The translations under genes were made by a program, and so were the position numbers. Positions 26,501 to 33,099 of a stretch of DNA of 64,000 bases are shown one piece after another; the stretch's first letter is position 1, and every line of letters starts with the position of its first letter. Under the pieces are notes generated by a model that worked only from the letters and a program-made list of their open reading frames with translations, ran no database searches and was not told where the DNA came from. The stretch comes from Cladorhizidae sp. MBARI D1340-BT2 (taxonomy: Eukaryota > Porifera > Demospongiae > Poecilosclerida > Cladorhizidae), in NCBI GenBank assembly GCA_028752905.1, contig JAQNBH010000008.1, positions 1,194,346 through 1,258,345 on the forward strand. The letters run 5' to 3'.

Positions 26501-29500
26501 ACGTGTGTAAACATACGTGTGTGAGCATGTACAGACATAAACATGTACAGACATTATAACAGACATTATAAACATGTACATACGTGTGTAAACATGTACA
26601 TGTGTGAACATGTACAGATGTGTATGAACATGTACAGACATGTATGAACATGCACAGTATGAACATTGACAGACATTATAAACATGTACAGACATTATAA
26701 ACATGTACAGACATTATAAACATGTACAGACATAAACATGTACATATGTGTGTAAACATGTACATACGTGTGTGAACATGCACAGACATTAACAGACATT
26801 AACATGCACAGACAGACATGTATGAACATGCACAGGCATGTATATGTAAAGACATGTACATGCATGCTTAACCCTTAGAGGACGACTGTCACAAATATGT
26901 GACGTAATTAAACCTTACATGGAGACAACTCGTGGATTCGTGACACGTGCTAATTTTTGATTGTCGTGACGGGATTCTTCTTTATGATCACCCTTTACCA
27001 TACACCATACAGCATAACTACCAATCAAAACGTCCTCTGCCCTTTGTTTTGGGAGCCCCCGCCCTAAGGGTTCATCTCCCAGCTGCAGCAAGTTGCCTTT
27101 TCTCAATATCTCAGGCTTGTGCATGCATGCTACAGTTCAGATTAAATATTTGGACAATGTCTTGCATGGACGCTTGTGTGGAGATTGAGAGAGAAGGTAG
27201 AATATTGACCGACACATTAGATAGCACATGCAGGGGAAGTAGAGATGGTGTTGCACGGGACGAGGCTACTGTGGAGGTGGACTGACAGGGAGAGTGGTAC
27301 AACAAGCAGAGAATGTGAGGTGAGGTTCTGCCTTAGCTTCAAGACAGCAAGGAGAAGTGTAACATGTATTACTTTACGATGCTTGCTTACCTGCAGGGGA
27401 CAAGCTTATACCAAGCAAGTGAAACCACTCGTGGCTTTGAACGCTGTATTATCATCCATAATGTGACCTCCAAAACATCTTACTTGATTAGACCTGCCGG
27501 GTTCTCTATTGCCCATGTAGTTTAGGATCCATATTCTCTGTAGCTCTTGTGATGGGAATACACATCTTCGACTTAAAGAAAGAGAGCTAATGCTTTGTAG
27601 AGTTAAGTTCTTTAGAATTGTAATTACTCAGGAGACAAACAATGTTAGCTACAGTAGCGAGCTAGAGAAGCAGCCTTAGCTACTAGCTAAATATAATAAA
27701 TGCTAGCTTTTACCTAAATACTTACCAGAACTACGTAAGCTTATATCTTAGCTCAGGCACTCATGAAATCTAACATATTCATCAACTTCCCGGCAGATAC
27801 ACTTGATCTGGAGAAAACAATATAAGAGTTCAACATGGCACTACTATAGAAGCGTCCTTAAGTTCAACATGGCACTACTATAGAAGCGTCCTTAAGTTCA
27901 ACATGGCACTACTATAGAAGCGTCCTTAAGTTCAACATGGCACTACTATAGAAGCATCCTTAAGTTCAACATGGCGCTACTATAGAAGTGTTCTTAAGTC
28001 AACATGGCACTACTATAGAAGCATCCTTAAGTTCAACATGGCACTACTATAGAAGCGTCCTTAAGTTCAACATGGCGCTACTATAGAAGTGTTCTTAAGT
28101 TCAACATGGCACTACTATAGAAGCATCCTTAAGTTCAACATGGCGCTACTATAGAAGCGTCCTTAAGTTCAACATGGCACTACTATAGAAGCGTCTTTAA
28201 GTTCAACATGGCACTACTATAGAAGCATCCTTAAGTTCAACATGGCACTACTATAGAAGCGTCCTTAAGTTCAACATGGCACTACTATAGAAGCGTCCTT
28301 AAGTTCAACATGGCACTACTATAGAAGCGTCCTTAAGTTCAACATGGCACTACTATAGAAGCGTCCTTAAGTTCAACATGGTACTACTATAGAAGCATCC
28401 TTAAGTTCAACATGGCGCTACTATAGAAGCGTCCTTAAGTTCAACATGGCACTACTATAGAAGCGTCTTTAAGTTCAACATGGCACTACTATAGAAGCAT
28501 CCTTAAGTTCAACATGGCACTACTATAGAAGCGTCCTTAAGTTCAACATGGCACTACTATAGAAGCGTCCTTAAGTTCAACATGGCACTACTATAGAAGC
28601 GTCCTTAAGTTCAACATGGCACTACTATAGAAGCGTCCTTAAGTTCAACATGGCACTACTATAGAAGCGTCCTTAAGTTCAACATGGCACTACTATAGAA
28701 GCATCCTTAAGTTCAACATGGCACTACTATAGAAGCGTCCTTAGCTATGAGCTAAACCTTGGCAAGTAGTCAGCTACGTACGTAAGCAGTTACCTGAACA
28801 AACTTTGTAGTCTTAGCACGTCTCGTCAAGATCTACACAAACTAGTGACAAGATTATTCACCTAAACAAAGTGTTATAATAGCGAGAAGTGCCGTAGCCA
28901 AATGTTTGATAAACTACTTGTCTAGAGAAGTCAGGATGTGTTCCAGTAATAATGGAAGTAAATCAGTGATGGTTTAGAACTTAAATCAGTGATGGTTTAG
29001 AACTTAAATCAGCTGTAGAGTGAGAGTCTGAAGTACAGCCAGCGATCATTCCACGCTAGTGAAATAGTGGCGTCTCTCAGCGTAATGTTTTAAATATAAC
29101 GGGCAGCGTCCTACAGAATTAAAAAAAAAATTTTGACAGTGTCTTTTAAGGGATAAGCTTATTATAAACATGTATAAAGGTGTAAACTTGTATTAACCTG
29201 TGTAAACTTGTATTAACCTGTGTAAACTTGTAAACTTGTAGTAGCCTGTGTGTGTAAACTTGTATGTGTAAACTTGTATTAACCTGTGTAAACCTGTATT
29301 AACCTGTGTAAACCTGTATTAACCTATGTAAACTGTTAGAGACTTGACTTGTAAAATCTCAATGACCTTTGGGGTGGTGTCCTTGGATTGGAATAATGAT
29401 ATTAGTTATCTATGTATGTTTCTGTGTTTGTTTCACCAGGATGTGGAGCTGGGGGATTCCCCTGTCTTGTGCATGTGTGTGGTGCAGAGGAAGGTGTGGC

Positions 29501-32500
29501 TTGGACTAGAGATGGGGGCACTGGTTGTCTATGACGCTAACACCAGGAAGCCTTATCTTCAGGTGCAGAGGGGGGGGGGGCGTGGCTGGGATAGGTAGTA
29601 CCGTACAGCAGCTGGAAATGTTTGGATTAGTATCTGGCGGCCCCTAATCACCAAATATAATTGTTTTCATTTTAACACCCACTGACCGTATGGCGGTCAT
29701 TATCTCATTATCACAGTTTAACACCATCAAATGCCTTTCAGTGCCCAGATTGTCAAGTATTGTGCCATCAGCATTTCCAGCTATAGTAGTGAGGAGTCCA
29801 TTTGTATTGTGTGGTGGAGGTGGGTGTGGTGTTGGGGGGGAGAGAACAAGGGGGGGGCAGAATTAGCAAGACAGAGGAGTGGGATGTATTCATCGCAACG
29901 TGTGAAGTTGGAGTTGCTTGTGGAGAAAGTATACGATAATACACCCACTCACACACACATTTGCACGCTCACCCACACACACACTTGCACACTCACACAC
30001 ACTTGCACACTCACACACACTTCACACTTGCACACACACTTCACACTTGCACACACACTCACACAGACGGTGATTAAACATTGCAAGAGCATCCAGGCCA
30101 TGCTGCACCTCCCACCTCTGCACCACGTCTATCTGGGCCTTGAGGATGGCTCGGTACTGGCTTTTCACGATGAGCTGCCGGCCCAGCCACTGATCTCCAT
30201 TGATCCCTCCCTCACCAACCCTCCCCTCGTTCAGCTCTCCTCCGTGGCACACTACAGAGACCGCATGCAGACCTCGGCCTGCTTTCTGGCCCTTCCTGGC
30301 ACCAGTGTCCCTGCAAGCGCCAACCAACACAACACTCCGACAAAGGACGTGCAAATGTCTGTCACCGACTGCTCATCTGGTAAAGGGTCGTACGAATTGT
30401 GGGTGGGACAGAAGGATAATAGAATCACTGTTCTGGATGCTAGTTCCCTGAAAGTACTGAAGTTCCTGCAGAACCCACTGGACCAGTCCACCGTACCGAG
30501 CTACATAGCCCACCTCAGCTGCAGTCACTTGGTCTCTAGCACCTGGGACATTGAGAAGGGTGTGGTTGATGAGAATAGTGGGTGTGGCTTTTTGAATGTG
30601 TATAGTGCTCTGTACCACGGCCAGTATGTCACTCGCTGGAATTCCTCGAGCAAGGAAGCAGTGGAGAGCTTCAACTGCCGGCCTCACTCACAGGACAGAG
30701 GTAAGGATGAGCACCTCCTTAGTCAGGAGAGGATTACATTCCAGAAGATGTACTTGATCAGCACAACACTGGGGGGAGGCAGGTTGAAGTGGGTTGACAA
30801 TAGCTCTATATAGGGACACACACTGGACCAACACCACACTGGGTGGAGGCAGGTTGAAGTAGGTTGACAATAGCTCTATGGGGACACACACTGGACCAAC
30901 ACCACACTGGGTGGAGGCAGGTTGAAGTATGTTGACAATAGCTCTATGGGGACACACACTGGACCAACACCACACTGGGTGGAGGCAGGTTGAAGTAGGT
31001 TGACAATAGCGCTATGGGGACACACACTGGACCAACACCACACTGGGTTGAGGCAGGTTGAAGTAGGTTGACAATAGCTCTATGGGGACACACACTGGAC
31101 CAACACCACACTGGGTGGAGGCAGGTTGAAGTATGGCTCTATGGGGACACACACTGGACCAACACCACACGGGGTTGAGGCAGGTTGAAGTAGGTTGACA
31201 ATAGCTCTATGGGGACACACACTGGACCAACACCACACTGGGTGGAGGCAGGTTGAAGTATGTTGACAATAGCTCTATGGGGACACACACTGGACCAACA
31301 CCACACTGGGTTGAGGCAGGTTGAAGTAGGTTGACAATAGCTCTATGGGGACACACACTGGACCAACACCACACTGGGTGGAGGCAGGTTGAAGTATGGC
31401 TCTATGGGGACACACACTGGACCAACACCACACTGGGTGGAGGCAGGTTGAAGTATGTTGACAATAGCTCTATGGGGACACACTGGACCAACACCACACT
31501 GGGTGGAGGCTTACACCATCAATAACCACACCCATGTCACTATGTCTACAGACTGCTGCATCACTGCCTTGCTCTACTCCAAGCTGGAGCTCACTATCGG
31601 CCTCTCCTCTGGTCTCATACTCATCCTCGATCCTCTGTCCTTCCACATTCTCTGCTCTCTGTCCTGCCATCGCCAGCAGGTCTCCTGCCTCCTCTCACTC
31701 CAGATGCCTTCCTCCCATTACTCCCAGCAGCAGCACATGTACCCACCCTCCTCTTCCTCCTCCTCCTCCTCCTCCAGTAGGGAGGGGACCATGCTTCTGG
31801 ACAGTGTGGTTGCCACTGGCAAAACATGCCGTAGCAACACCACACCTAGGTCAGTGTCACACCTCACAATAACTTGTTGAGGGGTGTAGCAGTGTTGATT
31901 GCTTGCTGTTGATTAGGTGTTGAGTGTTGATTGGTTGTCGAGTGTTGAGTGTTGATTAGGCGTTGAGTTGAGTGTTAGATGTTGAGTGGTGATTAGGTGT
32001 TGAGTGTTGCTATTGATTAGGTGTTGAGTGTTGATTAGGTGTTGAGTTGAGTGTTGTTGAGGTGTTGCTATTGATTAGGTGTTGAGGTGTTGCTATTGAT
32101 TTAGGTGTTGAGTGTTGATTAGGTGTTGAGTGTTGATTATATGTTGAATATTGATTAGGTGTTGAGTGTTGATTATGTGTTGAGTTGATTAGGTGTTGAG
32201 TGTTGATTGTGTTGAGTATTGCTATGGATTAGGTGTTGAGTGGTTGATTAGGTGTTGAGTGTTGATTAGGTGTTGAGTGGTGATTAGGTGTTGAGTGGTT
32301 GATTAGGTGTTGAGTGGTGATTAGGTGTTGAGTGCTTGATTAGGTGTTGAGTTGAGTGTTTGATGTTGTTTGATTAGGTGTTGAGTGTTGATTATGTGTT
32401 GAGTGGTGATTAGGTGTTGCTATTGATTAGGTGTTGTTTGATTAGGTGTCAAGTGTTGATTATGTGTTAGGTGTTGATTAGGTATTGAGTATTGATTAGG

Positions 32501-32846
32501 TGTTGAGTGTTGCTATTGATTAGGTGTTGAGTGTTTGATTAGGTGTTGAGTATTGATTAGGTGTTTAGGTGTTGAGTGTTGCTATGGATTAGGTGTTTCT
32601 GTCGACTAATTTTGTTGCTGCTGATCTTGTTCCCTTGCTCTATGCAGGGCTACCATGGGCATGGGTTCAGTTCGGATGTCATCCTCAACAGGTTGCAGCG
32701 ACAGGCTGCTAAGTTTTGGAACTGGATTCAAATCCTATTACGACGAGATGGAATGCAAACAAAAGCATGGAGCAGGATTCCTGCTAGTATGGGAATCTGA
32801 CCACTGGCGTTCTTGTCCCAACCCTGTTTCAGATTCAGAGCACTAG
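1311..32846 (+). CDS. LRRK1-like ROCO protein kinase gene, 22 exons, 5' end outside window
   Basis: The gene encodes a multidomain ROCO kinase: ankyrin repeats, leucine-rich repeats, Roc GTPase, COR, protein kinase, WD40. Spliced exons give 2,523 residues plus a TAG stop at 32,844-32,846, and the phases of all 21 internal joins agree. Residue numbers below count from the codon at 1,312. Key motifs are the Roc P-loop GKANRGKT (744-751), DFGGQ (813-817), THYDKL (871-876), the kinase glycine loop GSGAFATV (from 1591), VAVK lysine K1612, YRDLKSDN (1742-1749), DYG (1781-1783) and APE (1804-1806). DLKSDN and KxSDYGIS match animal LRRK1 better than LRRK2. ROCO kinases are cytoplasmic and act in membrane-trafficking and cytoskeletal signalling; that role is inferred from family. 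The gene lacks its N-terminal exons here. The individual exons are listed separately. Confidence 0.95.
2563..3028 (+). other. Intron A/B
   Basis: The intron runs from GTACGT to TCTTACAG. It holds a short CA microsatellite near 2,655-2,672, inverted ATGTACATG motifs near 2,787-2,810, and a purine-rich GGGAGG stretch at about 2,870-2,980. Nothing coding was recognised. Confidence 0.8.
3029..3969 (+). CDS. ROCO exon B: leucine-rich repeats up to the Roc boundary
   Basis: The exon enters in phase 0 after TCTTACAG and ends CAACG|GTGGGT in phase 2, covering residues 418-730 plus two bases. It starts with an acidic, serine-rich linker (DNDDDKSPEEADSSSGG) and then gives LRRs: LTILDLSHNLISEVP, LVRFDLSFNHISSL, LKQLNFSHNQLESL, LTRLILNNNLLLSMP and LNSLDLSHNDIIHLP. 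It closes with NLWEFPLEGLKLISPP and DIIGFLWSLQQ, the usual link between LRRs and Roc in LRRK proteins. A charged low-complexity insert (residues about 610-650, QSKQGGANDASKKPQQQ) interrupts the LRR array. Confidence 0.92.
3970..5597 (+). other. Intron B/C, mostly minisatellite
   Basis: The intron runs from GTGGGT to TTGCTGCAG. It contains the 15-bp array listed separately. The flanks at 3,970-4,258 and 5,492-5,597 show nothing recognisable. Confidence 0.8.
4259..5491. repeat. 15-bp minisatellite (TCTAGTGAGGCTGAC)
   Basis: About 80 tandem units of TCTAGTGAGGCTGAC, with variants GCTGCC, GCTGTC and GAGTCCTGCC. The GAGTCCTGCC variant recurs at about 4,285, 4,466, 4,677, 4,857 and 5,143. This gives a higher-order structure of roughly 180-285 bp. 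The 15-bp period keeps frames open on both strands (SSEAD or LVRLT repeats), but the array lies inside a phase-2 intron and is not coding. Confidence 0.95.
5598..5723 (+). CDS. ROCO exon C: Roc GTPase P-loop
   Basis: The exon enters in phase 2 after CTGCAG and leaves in phase 2 at ACACAAG|GTCTCA. It encodes RARPYHRMKLMFVGKANRGKTTLL and so on. GKANRGKT is the Walker A / G1 motif of Roc; the preceding YHRMKLMFVG strand is typical of LRRK proteins. Confidence 0.93.
5724..5897 (+). other. Intron C/D, pyrimidine-rich
   Basis: A short intron dominated by CTCTCC/CTCACC pyrimidine repeats, with acceptor CATTCTAAG. No other element was seen. Confidence 0.8.
5898..6153 (+). CDS. ROCO exon D: Roc switch regions
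   Basis: The exon enters in phase 2 and leaves in phase 0 at AATATTCAG|GTAGGA. It encodes LSKNISTVGIVVSDWTY (switch I, with a candidate Mg-binding threonine), then TFMTWDFGGQEEYYATHQCF (G3, switch II), then SLYLAVWNVTHG and ELKPWLLNIQ. DFGGQEEYY follows the DxxGQ pattern of Roc domains. Confidence 0.94.
6154..6417 (+). other. Intron D/E with degenerate 27-bp repeats
   Basis: Imperfect copies of AGTGTAACTCAGTGTGAGCA begin within 10 bp of the donor and run to about 6,365. The acceptor is CTCCTCCAG. Confidence 0.8.
6418..6576 (+). CDS. ROCO exon E: Roc G4 motif
   Basis: The exon is 53 codons, phase 0 to phase 0, between CTCCTCCAG and CCCCAG|GTGTGT. It encodes ARAPNSPVIIVGTHYDKL. THYDKL is the G4 guanine-specificity motif in the THxD form typical of LRRK Roc domains. 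Confidence 0.93.
6577..7010 (+). other. Intron E/F
   Basis: Holds GGGGG-rich short repeats at about 6,690-6,815 (GGGTCTCATATAG) and degenerate copies of GTCATGTGACATGAGGA at 6,865-6,985. The acceptor is GGTTGTTGCAG. Confidence 0.75.
7011..7110 (+). CDS. ROCO exon F: end of Roc domain
   Basis: The exon enters in phase 0 and leaves in phase 1 (AACATAG|GTTTGT). It encodes IMASMVVSCVTGRGINVL, matching the G5-type SCxTGxGI strand of Roc, then LRDTLFDVASQIRENI. Confidence 0.9.
7111..7572 (+). other. Intron F/G, CA-rich
   Basis: Low-complexity CACACA/CTCACAC sequence starting 15 bp after the donor, with two diverged copies of CAGAGAGAA-GGTTTG. These copies resemble the end of exon F (AGAGAGAACATAGGTTTGT at about 7,098-7,116), notably at 7,241-7,262. 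The acceptor is TTACCGAGCAG. Confidence 0.75.
7573..7735 (+). CDS. ROCO exon G: Roc-COR linker
   Basis: The exon enters in phase 1 and leaves in phase 2 (AAACTGAG|GTGAGT). It encodes VSRQGMGRGLIPPYRLLMDQ and LVPASYLQLEDTV. The (I/V)PxSYLxLE motif marks the start of COR in LRRK proteins. Confidence 0.92.
7840..9012. repeat. Pyrimidine-rich minisatellite abutting a 3' splice site
   Basis: More than 1.1 kb of CCCTGCCCTCT and CCCTGCTCTCT units (11-12 bp, with TCTCCT variants) on the + strand. It runs without a break into the acceptor CTCTCTCTCAG of the next exon. All three + frames and the minus frames stay open because the units lack stops. This is repeat structure inside an intron, not coding sequence. 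Confidence 0.95.
9014..9228 (+). CDS. ROCO exon H: COR domain, first part
   Basis: The exon enters in phase 2 and leaves in phase 1 (AAGGACG|GTGAGT). It encodes FLHDNGTMLHFEDPLLSDFY, then YFVDPQWLCDMLAHIV and INPFIKD. The FLHDNGTxLHF and FVDPQWLxDxL motifs are hallmark COR sequences. Confidence 0.95.
9205..9640. repeat. 33-bp repeat built from the exon H end and its 5' splice site
   Basis: About 12 copies of GATTAACCCCTTCATTAAGG followed by ACAGTGAGTCTA. The first copy is the last 22 bases of exon H plus its donor GTGAGTCTAG. Later copies vary (AAGGAC to AAGAAG). Each copy therefore repeats a splice-donor-like sequence. A downstream donor would add a short tail that ends in a stop near 9,285. 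Confidence 0.92.
9816..10514. repeat. 28-bp array and GATGTTGTCATGGTGTT repeats in intron H/I
   Basis: From 9,816 to 10,200 there are about 13 copies of a 28-bp unit containing TAGTAGTCATGTGATGTGTC. From 10,201 to 10,510 there are degenerate GATGTTGTCATGGTGTTGAT units that run up to the acceptor TTAATGAAG. The interval 9,641-9,815 shows nothing recognisable. Confidence 0.9.
10515..10717 (+). CDS. ROCO exon I: COR domain, middle
   Basis: The exon enters in phase 1 and leaves in phase 0 (GGACCTG|GTCAGT). It encodes GVMHIKDFPLIFKDDDKL and LLTMFEVAVELCDDQLLIPS, then ALPPDQP. This matches the part of COR where family members read (F)E(I/V)A..L....YLIPSLLP. Confidence 0.9.
10718..10901 (+). other. 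Intron I/J
   Basis: Contains TATATATATAGAGAGAGAGAG near 10,770-10,790. The acceptor GGTGGAGTAG is weak, but the phases on both sides agree. Confidence 0.65.
10902..11040 (+). CDS. ROCO exon J: COR-B start
   Basis: The exon enters in phase 0 and leaves in phase 1 (TTGGAAG|GTAATG). It encodes KRLPALRHAYIVPFIPSGFW and then PRLMSRLLTDPSI. The (V)PFxPxGFWxR(L/F) motif is a strong COR signature, which supports the weak acceptor. Confidence 0.9.
11055..11708. repeat. 19-bp minisatellite (GTGATGGTGACTGTGTGAG)
   Basis: About 34 copies of the 19-bp unit with GGTGCT and GATGCT variants. It starts some 20 bp after the exon J donor and ends just before the acceptor TTCTTGACAG. The minus-strand frames (HSHHHLTQSPSP type) are by-products of the repeat. 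Confidence 0.95.
11734..12286 (+). CDS. ROCO exon K: COR-B
   Basis: The exon enters in phase 1 after TTCTTGACAG. Of the two candidate donors, GCCA|GTAAGC at 12,287 leaves phase 2, which fits the next exon. CAAG|GTAGAG at 12,232 leaves phase 1 and does not. It encodes CDQLNWVKWRTGMILQYGNL, matching the W..G......G.L strand of COR-B. A long charged region follows (EFEKLRIRRDN). Confidence 0.87.
12287..13787. repeat. About 80-bp TTGATGTT repeats filling intron K/L
   Basis: Some 18 imperfect copies of a roughly 80-bp unit containing CTTGTTGTTGACAGTGTGTT and GATACTGCTATTAATGATGT. They start directly at the donor and run to about 13,720. The remaining 65 bases lead to the acceptor GTATGTAG. Each unit contains GTTGACAG, an acceptor-like string. 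Confidence 0.88.
13788..14226 (+). CDS. ROCO exon L: linker between COR and kinase, with CPHC
   Basis: The exon enters in phase 2 (completing CAG) and is placed to end in phase 0 at GAGGCT|GTGAGG. It encodes a serine-rich stretch (SSSSQRRLSSTRSSSSQQ), then LLSKVIDHIILLMEDWFMGV and VVPCPHC, which aligns with the human LRRK1 pattern of a VDxLI.QWFP helix followed by CPxC. An acidic tail follows. The donor is a moderate match. If it is not used, the frame runs on to a stop at 14,293-14,295. Confidence 0.82.
14250..14275 (+). terminator. Candidate intronic poly(A) signal
   Basis: AATAAA at 14,250-14,255 is followed within 10 bases by the GT-rich TTGTGTTTGTATTC. The open frame of exon L continues past the placed donor to a TAA at 14,293-14,295. 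Use of this site would give a ROCO product lacking kinase and WD40. Its use is not shown by the sequence. Confidence 0.35.
14513..21020. repeat. Giant 28-bp minisatellite, about 230 units
   Basis: Tandem 28-bp units made of CCATGACTAGTCCACCCCCT followed by GAACCAGG run for about 6.5 kb, with point variants (CAGCCCC, CACCACC, CCAAGCC). Rare units carry CATGAGACTAG or CATGACTGACTAG. A matching pair of these rare variants at about 16,351 and 17,756 gives a higher-order repeat of about 1.4 kb. The array lies between the exons for the COR-kinase linker. There are no unique spacers, so it is not a CRISPR array. Confidence 0.97.
21130..21585. repeat. 28-bp minisatellite (CCAGGTTGCAACCACTTCCT)
   Basis: About 16 copies of a 28-bp unit containing ACACCCAGGTTGCAACCACT and TCCTAGCC. 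The unit contains the short palindrome GGTTGCAACC. Confidence 0.93.
21850..22008 (+). CDS. ROCO exon M: pre-kinase linker
   Basis: Phase 0 to phase 0. The acceptor is either CACACCCAG (start 21,850) or CATCCACAG (start 21,862); both keep the frame. The donor is GACACG|GTGGGT. It encodes FRYAFRYNECVVTARKLNSM, then FCPAHGEIPLQYIAPDT. This aligns with the human LRRK1 segment just before the kinase, where the pattern is (E/D)CVLTA...CPxH....PLQ...P. Confidence 0.88.
22097..22216 (+). CDS. ROCO exon N: kinase glycine-rich loop
   Basis: Forty codons, phase 0 to phase 0, between CCTCCCCAG and AAGGCG|GTAAGA. It encodes DFEDVEPIGSGAFATVFKAK. GSGAFATV is the nucleotide-binding loop of the kinase. Confidence 0.96.
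22323..22679 (+). CDS. ROCO exon O: kinase N-lobe with Gly/Arg-rich insert
   Basis: 119 codons, phase 0 to phase 0. It starts VAVKALTKEW with the catalytic lysine K1612. A Gly-rich then Arg-rich insert (QSGGGGGGAAG and ARRRERDG, residues about 1620-1655) follows before helix C, NVKKELAILSPLRHPHVVRL, with candidate salt-bridge glutamate E1667. The hinge region is LVLELASLGSLKMLL. LRRK1 also carries extra sequence at this position, but the polyglycine is unusual. Confidence 0.95.
22690..23200. repeat. 13-bp array (GTGAGTGTGGGTA)
   Basis: Tandem GTGAGTGTGGGTA, GTGAGTGTGAGTA and related units start within 40 bp of the exon O donor and run to about 23,180. The unit itself resembles a splice donor (GTGAGT). 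Confidence 0.93.
23295..23555 (+). CDS. ROCO exon P: kinase catalytic and activation loops
   Basis: 87 codons, phase 0 to phase 0. It encodes ALQYLHDSAIIYRDLKSDNI with catalytic D1744 and N1749. The exon continues with VKISDYGISQYV (DYG in place of DFG), GLVGTAGFMAPEIL and the donor GAAAAGAG|GTGAGA. The DYG form and DLKSDN are both characteristic of LRRK kinases. All catalytic residues are present, so an active kinase is expected. Confidence 0.97.
23590..24770. repeat. 31-bp minisatellite (GTGTGGGCGTGACTCGGGGG)
   Basis: About 37 copies of a 31-bp unit made of GTGTGGGYGTGACTCRGGGG followed by AACACTACATG. It starts some 35 bp after the exon P donor. Alternating blocks of GGGC/GGGT and CGG/CAG variants suggest block duplication. 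Confidence 0.95.
24845..25144 (+). CDS. ROCO exon Q: kinase C-lobe end
   Basis: Exactly 100 codons, phase 0 to phase 0, between TTTGTAG and GGCAAG|GTGGGT. It encodes VDIFSFGIVIYEMLTLHIPY, then RELMAWCWQQLPENRPSAHM. This is subdomain IX (DxFSFG) and the C..xxPxxRP motif of subdomain XI. Confidence 0.95.
25246..25821 (+). CDS. ROCO exon R: Ser/Gly-rich linker and first WD40 blade
   Basis: 192 codons, phase 0 to phase 0, between GTGGCACAG and ATCGAG|GTGTGT. A low-complexity linker (GGFGGRHGDGSGSGGSGDSR) precedes LWEVWVASSNAHHSTLTVID, which looks like the first blade of the C-terminal WD40 propeller. Confidence 0.9.
25830..26865. repeat. ACATGTACAGACATGTATGA repeats in intron R/S
   Basis: Imperfect 17-21-bp units rich in AACATGTACAGACATTATAA and ACATGTACATACGTGTGTGA. 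Two larger blocks of about 425 bp repeat each other (for example the GAACATTGACAGACATTATA string near 26,236 and 26,661). The minus-strand frames rich in MFIHVCTCSY are repeat artefacts. Confidence 0.92.
26872..27070. mobile_element. Possible short piggyBac-like element (MITE)
   Basis: The left end is TTAA then CCCTTAGAGGACGACTGTCA. The right end is GCCCTAAGGG then TTCA. The inverted ends share AACCCTTAG. The flanking tetramers TTAA and TTCA differ by one base from the TTAA duplication made by piggyBac elements. A subterminal CACAAATATGTG near-palindrome is also present. At 199 bp it cannot encode a transposase. Confidence 0.42.
27071..27835. other. Unique intronic sequence, nothing recognised
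   Basis: Within intron R/S. Open frames are short and overlap on both strands without domain signatures. Local GATAG/TAGCTA motifs are not organised. Confidence 0.5.
27830..28745. repeat. 34-bp minisatellite (TTCAACATGGCACTACTATA)
   Basis: About 27 copies of a 34-bp unit made of TTCAACATGGCACTACTATA followed by GAAGCGTCCTTAAG, with GCGCTA, GCATCC and GTGTTC variants. Intron R/S. Confidence 0.95.
28746..29439. other. Intron tail with short repeats
   Basis: TAAATCAGTGATGGTTTAGAACT is present twice at 28,960-29,007. From 29,165 to 29,335 there are about nine copies of GTGTAAACTTGTATTAACCT. The acceptor is TTTCACCAG at 29,439. Confidence 0.75.
29440..29562 (+). CDS. ROCO exon S: WD40 blade
   Basis: 41 codons, phase 0 to phase 0. 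It encodes VLCMCVVQRKVWLGLEMGAL and VVYDANTRKPYLQ, a typical beta-propeller blade (VWLG....G.L.VYD). The donor is CTTCAG|GTGCAG. Confidence 0.9.
29563..30066 (+). other. Intron S/T
   Basis: Unique sequence followed by CACACTTGCACACACTCACA repeats at 29,940-30,064 that lead into the acceptor CTCACACAG. Confidence 0.75.
30067..30700 (+). CDS. ROCO exon T: WD40 blades
   Basis: The exon enters in phase 0 and leaves in phase 1 (GACAGAG|GTAAGG). Blade-like strings include VYLGLEDGSVLAFHDE, YELWVGQKDNRITVLDASSL and GFLNVYSALYHGQYV. It is the longest WD40 exon, at 211 codons. Confidence 0.92.
30745..31515. repeat. 68-bp minisatellite, same family as at 46,000-46,660
   Basis: About 11 copies of a 68-bp unit containing GACCAACACCACACTGGGTG, then GAGGCAGGTTGAAGTAGGTT, then GACAATAGCTCTATGGGGAC. 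Some copies have lost about 16 bases (GAAGTATGGCTC). The same unit, in the same + orientation, fills an intron of the SAM-domain gene. Confidence 0.95.
31552..31849 (+). CDS. ROCO exon U: WD40 blade with poly-serine loop
   Basis: The exon enters in phase 1 and leaves in phase 2 (ACCTAG|GTCAGT). It encodes ALLYSKLELTIGLSSGLILI and then a loop with ten serines before REGTMLLDSVVATG. The serine run is encoded by TCC repeats. Confidence 0.9.
31890..32595. repeat. TTGATTAGGTGTTGAGTG repeats in intron U/V
   Basis: Some 40 degenerate 17-18-bp units of GTTGATTAGGTGTTGAGT. They start about 40 bp after the donor. Confidence 0.92.
32648..32846 (+). CDS. ROCO exon V: last exon, C-terminus
   Basis: The exon enters in phase 2 after GCTCTATGCAG and ends at TAG (32,844-32,846). 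It encodes LLSFGTGFKSYYDEMECKQK, then HGAGFLLVWESDHWRSCP and a short tail ending SDSEH. GFLLVWE is a WD40 closing strand. A diverged copy of this exon lies at 34,480-35,880, where it forms a 34-bp minisatellite. Confidence 0.93.
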
Positions 32847-32947
32847 TCGTTTTAATTTTATTGCATAATTGTGTTTTTTTAATTTTTTTTAATTGTAGTA
32901 GTATAACGAGTTTCTATGCTAGTACATACCGACACATACTAATAGAG

Positions 32948-32953
32948 AATAAA
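32948..32953 (+). terminator. Poly(A) signal of the ROCO gene
   Basis: AATAAA lies 102 bases after the stop codon. A minus-strand AATAAA at 32,857-32,862 lies before it, so the 3' ends of the two convergent transcripts probably overlap. Confidence 0.6.
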
Positions 32954-33099
32954 TGGTAACATCCCACGTTAACCAATTAAAATATATATTTAAAATTACA
33001 CTAATTATGTTAAAATGGTTCAAGGTTCAAACCCCTCCCCTCCCCCATATCAACATCCATAAGAACGAGGATGTACATGGTAATGGTGGGCGGGCTCGT

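Noticed and set aside
25681..26704. Cys/Val/His-rich minus-strand frames
   Set aside because: Derived from ACATGTACAGAC repeats and antisense of the ROCO linker exon.
27071..27466. Overlapping short frames on both strands in ROCO intron R/S
   Set aside because: No recognisable domain and no splice context; flanked by intronic repeats.
33018..33035. GGTTCAAACCCC as a tRNA B-box
   Set aside because: No matching A-box or cloverleaf around it; single motif by chance.
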